Below, one piece after another: positions 56,410 to 64,000 of a stretch of DNA of 64,000 nucleotides. The DNA lies in assembly GCA_018292915.2 (NCBI GenBank), contig JACVVK020000165.1, positions 442,501-506,500 of the forward strand, given 5' to 3'. How positions within the stretch are numbered: the stretch's first letter is position 1; each line of letters opens with the position of its first letter. This DNA comes from Batillaria attramentaria. Lineage: Eukaryota; Mollusca; Gastropoda; Batillariidae. The position numbers were made by a program, and so were the translations under genes. The notes beneath the pieces are model-generated. The model was not told where the DNA came from. It made no database searches and worked only from the letters and a program-made list of their open reading frames with translations.

Positions 56410-56811
56410 CAGGGTTCGCGCTAGGATTTTTCAAAACCAGTCAACTCGCCTCCTACCCCGACCGTTTTTCAGCGACTCTGAGCAAAACCAGTCCCTGTGA
56501 AAAAATTCCGGTAGCTCTGCAAATAATGATGTACATTTTTGCAAGCACAATTCAGAGAGATTTAAGGCAAGTGCCGCTAGGCAAGCCTGGGCCACAAAAT
56601 TTGTATGAACGATCAACATTTTTTTTTTTTTCTTTTTTCTTTTTATGATCAGCCTGTTTATTTTTATTTTTTCTCCCATAAATCTGTAACCAGTCCCAGT
56701 AAAATAAAACCAGTCCCTGGGACTGACACTGACAGCTAAAAAATTTCCAGTATTTCCTCTTTATAACCAGTAATTTACTGGTAATTAAATTGCCAGTTAA
56801 CGTGAACCCTG
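56410..56811. mobile_element. CAGGG...CCCTG element with TGTTGT duplication
   Basis: The ends CAGGGTTCGCGCTAGG and, inverted, CAGGGTTCACGTTAACTGG are flanked by TGTTGT (56404-56409, 56812-56817). The interior repeats 'aaccagtccc' motifs. No coding capacity. Confidence 0.75.
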
Positions 56812-56960
56812 TGTTGTACGAGTCTAGACTGTCCCGTATAGTACTCCCCGTAATGGTAGTGTAGTGGTTTCATTAACTTACAAGTGTTGTTTAGTTTGGA
56901 TTTTGATGAAGTTGTTCTTATTGGTCTGTTCAAACTGAAATTCAAGCCCAACTGACTATG

Positions 56961-57129
56961 GGTGGGTGGGTGTTTGGGGGTTTAACGTCCTTTTCCACCA
57001 CATAGGGTGATATCAAAGACGGGGCAACAATGAAAAAGCCAGCACAAATATTTGGCCCCAGCCGGGATCGAACTCACGACCTGAGCATTAGAAGTCCAAC
57101 ACTCTACCATTCGACCACCCCGGCTCCCC
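56961..57129 (-). mobile_element. tRNA-derived SINE (family S1), 15-bp target duplication
   Basis: On the minus strand it has the same box A and box B head and 'ggtggaaaaggacgttaa' tail as the copy at 16167. GCCCAACTGACTATG is repeated exactly at 56946-56960 and 57130-57144, so insertion is recent. Confidence 0.9.
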
Positions 57130-57315
57130 GCCCAACTGACTATGTCTGCAGTGCAGTGGGAAGGTTTAATAAAAAAAACAACAACAAAAAACCTCAGCTA
57201 GCTGGGGCCATTGGTTCTTGATCTGTTTACTGAAGAGAGTGTTAGGACTGTATCATACATGGTGCAAAGAAAATTTCTATTGTAACATGAACGTTGCAGC
57301 TGGCCTTCTGAAGTT

Positions 57316-57537
57316 CAGCGATCGTCAAATGTGTCAGGACCATGGTAGCCATACGGGCTACCGCCCTGAACAAAACTGGTAGCCCGAAAAACATTCTGGA
57401 AGCTGGAGTGGCTGCTAGGTTCTGATTCATCTCAGAATTCCTGCTCGCCATTCGGACTACCGCTACCGGAGCTTTCACTCGCCCGACGGTAAATTTGGTA
57501 GCGAAAGCGAGCGGGCGAGCGCATTTGACAATCGCTG
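57316..57537. mobile_element. CAGCGAT...ATCGCTG element with GAAGTT duplication
   Basis: The ends CAGCGATCGTCAAATG and, inverted, CAGCGATTGTCAAATG are flanked by GAAGTT (57310-57315, 57538-57543). It is 222 bp long, with 'tggtagcc' motifs inside. Confidence 0.8.
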
Positions 57538-57543
57538 GAAGTT

Positions 57544-58041
57544 GGATATTAATAAATTATTATTATATTAGTATTATTTTTATTCTGAGATCAAAGACAT
57601 GAGTCGCCCACAGTAAGGAAATTGTCAGACCCAGAATAAATAGACCAGACTCTGTGGTGAGAACACGTGCTGCTGGTGCTAATGAGAACATTTTGCCTTT
57701 ATCGTGCTTCTGTGTACAGTCACGCTGCTATTGAAATAGGGCATTAGGAAACCAAGGAAACAATTACCAGAGACTCTGTGAGAAAGGAGAGTGAGTAACA
57801 GCACTTGACACTGGCCAGAGCGGAGGAAATGGGGGAGGAAACCACAAAGCGTGCCACCGGGGTGCGCTGGTTACAAAGGAAAAGCCGCTATTTGTTGGTA
57901 ATGGTATGCAAGGGAAATAACACTGGATAGGTCCAGAAATGATGGTCGTATTAATTGCAGGGTGTGAGTGTGTTAATAAGTTGTTAAGAATGGTGATTAT
58001 TTCTTTGACATTCTAAAAGTTAAAACAATAAAAGTACTCAG
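57544..58041. other. laminin intron sequence, nothing recognised
   Basis: A/T-rich, no exon or repeat signature. Confidence 0.4.
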
Positions 58042-58052
58042 TGATACTGGCA

Positions 58053-58211
58053 TTGTTTAGGAGTTTAACGTCCTTTTCCACCACATAGGGTGATATCAAA
58101 GACGGGGCAACGATGAAAAAGCCAGCACAAATATTTGGTCCCAGCCGGGATCGAACTCACGACCCGAGCATTAGAAGTCCAACGCTCTACCATTCGACCA
58201 CCCTGGCTCCC
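58053..58211 (-). mobile_element. tRNA-derived SINE (family S1), 11-bp target duplication
   Basis: Nearly identical to 56961-57129. TGATACTGGCA flanks it at 58042-58052 and 58212-58222. Confidence 0.9.
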
Positions 58212-60888
58212 TGATACTGGCAGGTCCTCATGGGGGTCGAAAACAACTCCAAAAGTAATAATACATTCAGACACACACAAAAACACCCTCCCCCCTTGGA
58301 AAAGCAAAAGTGAAAGTGAAACAAAACAAAATTTAGAACAACAACCAACCAAACAACAAAACATGACAACTGACAGACCTAAGTAAAACAAAACAATATA
58401 TATATCTCAGCATTCCCACATGGGCACACACACTTTATATATAAAAAAGAAAAGAAAGATATTATCACAAGCACCTACAACATCCCTTTGGCAAACCCGA
58501 TTCTAAAATTAAAGACATATGATTTTAGCAAAAAACAACAACAACAACAATGATGTGAGAATACACAGTGTCATTCTGAAAATGCACCATTCTCTCCAGT
58601 TTAATACTAATAGTAATACATTGTAGACTGTATGTAGTTGTGGCAAGGGACAATGACAGGTGATTGATATTTGCGGCATCAGGTCACGTGAGAGGCTACA
58701 TTGTACATTGCCCATCTGTAGGGAGAGATTGACAAGTGGTTCCTCTGGTAAGCATTCAGATTCTGCGCGTGGAGAGACCGCAGCGCTAAAGATAGACTTC
58801 ATTCATCCAGCAGTGGTCTGCGTTCAGCCAGGCCCCGGTAGCACTAGCACGGTTATAATCTGTAGCGCTGTACAGCCTGCCCGCTTGATAATGTGAGCCC
58901 CTCATAAATGTTATCGGATGCGGCGCAGATTGGGCCGGTGGGAAAATAGATGCCTCAGTCTTGCGGCTGCCACGGTAGCACCAAAGCGTGTACACTTGTA
59001 CCAAAGAGCGTAGCGAATTTATGATCTTGAGTATGATCTTTAGCCTTGCGTAGATCTATCTATGTATCACTGTGTCCTGTATGTAGTGTGTAGAGAGCGT
59101 GATGTGGTACAGGTGTTCCCCCTCCCCCTTTTTGTGCTTAGTGTGAGATTTTTTTTAAACTGTTCAAGGGATGTAATGTTCTGTTGAAGTGTAAAATAAT
59201 GAGTGTCACCCATGTAGGCGGCTACTTTTAGAAGTTCTGTCGGGCCTCAGTGTGATCAGACTAGGCTCAAGGAAAGTCATATTTCTTTAGTATTAGAACT
59301 AATAGAAAATTAGAAGTCAGGTTTTGTGGGCAGAACAGTTCCATTTTCGTGGGGAGGGGGGAGGAAGCGAGATCACACAGAGAGGACCCTGGATGATCGG
59401 GCCCATCAAGCAAAATCCTCTTAGTCTTACAGTGGACTAAAGATGTTTCACAAAACATCCGCCTGCCCTCCTTGTGGAACTGATCCTGCCCGCATCTTGT
59501 CTGTTATCCATTAATCATGTGTACAGACATTTTTTACCACAGCCAGAAGACAGACATTCCACTTCCAGCAAGTATAGATCTTACTGGGCCATCAGCAAGT
59601 CAGTCTGCCATTCAGTAGAATGTAGAGGTATGGGGGGAAGTATGCACCTGCTTTAGCCTGTGTCTGCGTGGCGTGGATGGTTGCTAAATTGGCAGTTTCA
59701 CTGGCCCTTTATTTCTGTCATCTCTGGCACGTATGTAGACCACGGTGGTATGCGGCATGCTGGCTGCGTGGTGGTAGCCAGTGTTAATTTTGGCGTTGTG
59801 GCAGTTTTGTCCTGTTTCTCAGGACATTGACGTTTTTAATTTTATTCAGGTTTCTGTCAGTCAACTTGACCAGAGGAGTTTCTGAGGACTTCTTTGCCAA
59901 TGCCGAAGTGTCAGAATTTCCCTTTCGGGCCTTACATTAGTTACAACTCATGGGATTGGGAACAGTGACTGATGCTTGTCTGGGAATCAATGTAATTGTA
60001 AATTATTGTTGTTGTTTTGGTTGTTTGTCCTGCATTCTTCCCCCTATTCGCCTCTCAATCTCTTCCGTTTCCCAAAACAGTTTGTCCAGCCTGGGGTTGG
60101 CACTCTTTCATTCAATCTTGTGACATCTAAAGTGTGCAAATTATATTTCACCCCAGACATTTCCATTGTAATATTCTGAGTTGCGTAGAGTTTGAGCCAG
60201 CTTTCTGGCTGCATCCATAGAAAGTACAGTACAGTACAGGACAATTTGTCCTAAATCATGGTAACTATCCTGCAGAAATGGTAGGACTATTAGGACTTTA
60301 TCAGGTTTATGTCTGGACACCTGGATGAGAAAATAATTGGACATTTCAAAATTGAATCAGTCTATGACTGATGTCCATTTCAGGTATTACTATGCCATGT
60401 AGTGCAGGGGATCTAGTCTTTGAGTATGAATTTAATTAACAAGTTTGAAGAACAGCGATGGCTATAGTCACGTAATGCAGCTCTAGGGTTTAAATCAGAT
60501 TCAGAGCAGAATTTTCCTCCTCCCGGGTGGGTATGTTTCAGAAGCCGAGAAGGGAGAGTTTGGGTGATGATAAATTAGTCCCTGGCGGCTGGCACAAGGA
60601 GAGCTGGGGGGCCGGGGTGGGGGGGGGGGATACATGAGCTGTTTCCTTGCACACCTGGCGGCCACATGTGACTTCATCAGATGAGGTGGTGCCTAAAATA
60701 TGTGTGTGAAATACACCTACATGTATTATATAAACTTGTACGAATGTAATGTTAACTTTTTGCAACACGTTATTGTTTGGGATTGCTCTCCTGGGCCTCT
60801 ATCAGTAACTATGTGGGAACAATAAATTGCAAATTGTGCATGGAATATGTGCAGATGGGAGATAGTAGATTAGAAACAACTTTTTCCT

Positions 60889-60952
60889 GACTTTTCTGAA
60901 ACATCTTTGGATTGTCAGCTGACTTTTCTGAAACATCTTTGGATTGTCAGCT
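60889..60952. repeat. tandem duplication, 2 x 32 bp
   Basis: 'gacttttctgaaacatcttt' plus 'ggattgtcagct' occurs twice without mismatch. Confidence 0.95.
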
Positions 60953-63950
60953 GCTTTTGGCTACATCAGTGCGTGTACTGTTTTCCACGACGCGCATTTC
61001 ATGGAGGAACTAGGGTGTGGTGGACGCTGTTTTGGCATGCGGTTTTTTTTGGTTTTTTTTGCTAAGCGCCATCTAGTGTGATGTATCTGTGCATACACGT
61101 GTCTAATCGTCAGATGCTAGGCGCCATCGTATCACCTCGGTTTGCGTTCACAGTCAGTACGTCGGAAGGTTGGTCTAGGTGAATGAGTACCGGGGGTTCA
61201 CCTGAAAGGGGTGGCGTGCCTGCGTGAACTGACCAGCCATGCGTGAAGAACGTGCAGTCAATCTGCTTGTCTGGCCGTCGCCTCACCACCCGGCGGCCGC
61301 CGCTTTGATGTAGAAATGGGAGGGATTAACTTCTCGCGCCCCCTCCCACCCCAACCAACCCACCCACCCAACACAGGTTGTTGGGGTCAGTAAGGGTAGA
61401 GTCAGTCGTGCGTGGCCGTGTTTTCTGCTTCGGGTGTATTGCGCCGTTAGGACACTGTTTAGTAGCGCTAGCAGAAAGGGGCACATCTTTAGCAATAGCA
61501 GAGAAAACATGTCTATCTGTACATCCGTCTTTGTATTTGTACACAGACATGTAATAAATCATGTATTTAACTGTATGTAATTTCCCCTCCATCTCCATAT
61601 AAGGGGAACTCTGATTTTTGTCAGATTGTGAGAGAGCTGGTGTTTTATTTTGGTTTGACAGTTTGTTTTCTTGTTTGTTTGTTTGTGAGGAGTTTGTTTG
61701 TTTGTTTGTTTTTGGGGGGGAGGGGGTAAGGTTATTTTTCACCACATTTGATTTTACTCAGATTGTGAGAGAGTTGGTGTTTGTTCAAGATTGTTTGACA
61801 GTTTGTGTTTTTGTTTTTTGGGGGGGGGGGGGGGAGGTTATTTTCAAACTCTCGACACTGGGGGGGGGGGGGGGGGGATTTAGTGCAATTGTTTGAATTT
61901 ATACAGTTGTTCAGTAACAGTAAGAACGTGACATCAATTAGTGTCGATCAGTGATGCCCCAGCGTCGTTGTTGTTGTTTTTTTTTTCTTAAGGGAACAAA
62001 CAAAGTGTGGTTCAGAAAGATTATCTTTGAAATCATTTTTACCTAGCGCATACATGACTGTGCCCCATTACACGTTTTCAATTTCATACAAACATGCATG
62101 GCTGTGCTAGTGAGGTTTGGTCGAGTTTACCCCCAACATGCTCGAACTTCTAAGCCCAGAGTTCTACGGTTTCGTCAACCTATTCAAACTTTTGTTCAGT
62201 TCATTGCAAGCCACAGGGATTTGGTTTATTCAAGCGGGGAGCGAAGGGGGGGGGGTGGTGGTGGGGGTGGGTGGGTGCGTGGCTGACAGCATGAAGGATC
62301 GGTGACCGACTGCCAGGTAAGGCAGTGTGCCTGACTCGGTAATGCATCCACCGGTGTTAGGCAAGATTGCGGGGAGTTGATCCAGTGATACCTTGATTGT
62401 TTTTTATTTGTTTGTGGTCAGTAATTTCTTTTAGTCTCAGGAAAGTTTATACAGTCTGTTTTATGAGTGTTCTCACATCTTTACATTGTTTTCTGATCAA
62501 TATAATGGCCCCTTTCTTTGACACTGACAAACCAAAATCCATGCCCATGGAGACAGTTCACAACTGAGCCCAGCTTAAAATTAAATTCACATGTTGTCTG
62601 TTGCAGAATGCACAGGCCATCTCAGTTATAACCTGCTTGCGCTTGAAAATTGGAAAAACTTGATGTTACTGTGTACTGGGCATGAAAGAAAGGGACCTTC
62701 TACCAGGCAAATACATGTAGCAACTTTTGCTAGCATGCATGTTACTACAACAAAAGACCAGTGCACCCCCGTTTTTTAAGCAGATTACATGTACATAATG
62801 ACATTACTCGAGTGCAGTTGTCAAAACTTTTGAATTGACTGAAGTAGCACTGGAAAAACCCCAGCCGTCTTGATGCCACAGTACATGTACTACCCATGCT
62901 ACAGTGAACATTGAGGCTAGGCATGTAATCGTTTCTGACATGCCATAGAGCACTGTGCAGGAGGGACTGATTTGTAATCCACCATGGAAGCCTGTGAAAT
63001 GCAAGTCGTTTGAATGGTGGCAGTTGCTTTTGGAGAGTGAGGCGTAGTGTCGTTTTGCAGAGTCAGGATTTTGTTCAGCCTGGGTAGAATTAGTTGTCCA
63101 AAAGCATAAGGGTTTTGCCAGGTTGGTTGGTTCGTATTCACGTGTCCTCCGCAAGAGTGATTTGGAAAATCTGTAAAGAGGGCGGGTGGCGTATTGTGGA
63201 TAAAAGAGAACATTGAGTCCAGACAGACTGACAGTTTGGTTGCATTGGATTTATTTTTTCCATGACTGCGATAGACAAGTTAAACAAACTGTCCCATTTC
63301 ACACAGCCACATACAGCACACTCTTGTCGTTGTTGCTTGTGATGGACATGTATACATAATGTATCATGTATACTATAAACGCACTGAACCAGATCGGGGT
63401 CACTTCCCAAACTCACACGGAGACAGTGCTAGCTCAGCTCTCTTGTTTTCACTCTCCGACAGGAGTTCTCGAACTCAAGCCCCATGCACAGCCGACAAAC
63501 TGACCGAGCCTTTCCACCTACCCTGTTACAGTGTTAGACGAAAAACGTCTCGTCGCGTTTGCTCCATCACTCAGTTGTCTTACGCAAAGTTTACGAAACT
63601 GTCGTGGTTTCGGCACCGCAGGTTTTGGCAGAAACGCAGCCAGTCAACGTGATTTACAGGAGCCGCCAGCGGTTGGCTGGCTGTTGACGCAGATTCAGAT
63701 TAATCGCTTTGGAAGATTCTGAGCGGCCCAGTGGACTGCTTCATACGCATACCGAAGTGGGTCAGCCGCTGTGGCCTAGTTTCTTTGATGGCAGATTTGC
63801 AACCTCAGGCTTATCAAGGGAGTCGTGCTGTTACTGCTAATCCCAGAAGTAAACGTCACCATGCAGAGTTTTCACTTGTACGGTCACGCAGAAGCCCCGA
63901 TGGTCAGACTCCAGTCTTCAAGTGATAATCTACGAGTGGTCTGGTGGCCT

Positions 63951-63988
63951 GCCCCCCCCCCCCCCCCCCCCAAAAAAAAAAAAAAAAA
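63951..63988. repeat. poly-C/poly-A tract
   Basis: About 19 C followed by about 17 A at the right edge. Confidence 0.9.
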
Positions 63989-64000
63989 GAAGAAATGTAC

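Larger units (their letters stand above)
58223..64000. other. presumed laminin intron 1, no exon recognised
   Basis: No open frame with family resemblance on either strand. It contains G-runs (61820-61834, 61861-61877), a T/G-rich duplication near 61618-61810 ('cagattgtgagagag' twice) and a C-run/A-run at 63951-63988. The region may hold unrecognised non-coding elements. Confidence 0.4.

Overview
This is a nuclear genome window from an animal, most likely a marine mollusc (gastropod-like). That reading rests on spliced genes with GT-AG introns, C2H2 zinc-finger genes, very abundant (CA)n/(GT)n, poly-C and ATT repeats, tRNA-derived SINEs, and a dense load of small inverted-repeat DNA elements. 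The species cannot be fixed from the sequence alone. Exon boundaries below were placed by hand from splice consensus, reading phase and family similarity. Layout, left to right. (1) 1-3.8 kb: non-coding, with a truncated LINE and dispersed repeats. (2) 3878-7312 (+): a 1144-residue, 20-finger C2H2 protein built from two copies of one 10-finger array. (3) 9912-14016 (-): a four-exon, 827-residue, 12-finger C2H2 protein. (4) 14-20 kb: non-coding, with SINEs, a LINE end and small transposons. (5) 20130-22512 (+): a four-exon CTR1-type copper transporter. (6) 22.5-31.5 kb: mostly repeats and microsatellites. (7) 31.5-44.8 kb (+): a complete argininosuccinate synthase gene with 13 coding exons, encoding 417 residues. 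(8) 47156-50000 (-): a six-exon VAMP4-type R-SNARE, convergent with the synthase gene and carrying an apparent one-base frameshift. (9) 54511-54904 (+): the first coding exon of a laminin gamma chain, divergent from VAMP4. No further laminin exon was recognised, so the window seems to end inside its first intron. The genes do not form a pathway. They are unrelated housekeeping genes (urea cycle/arginine synthesis, copper import, vesicle fusion, basement membrane) plus two putative transcription factors. The most informative structure outside the genes is the transposon landscape. One set of elements has TTAA at both ends, including a perfect 92-bp palindrome. A second set has CAG...CTG-type ends and 6-bp target duplications. 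There is also a young tRNA-SINE family with intact target duplications. I found no gene cluster that looks like a new biological system. The best leads are the duplicated synthase exon, the duplicated and partly homogenised zinc-finger array, and the two small-transposon groups.
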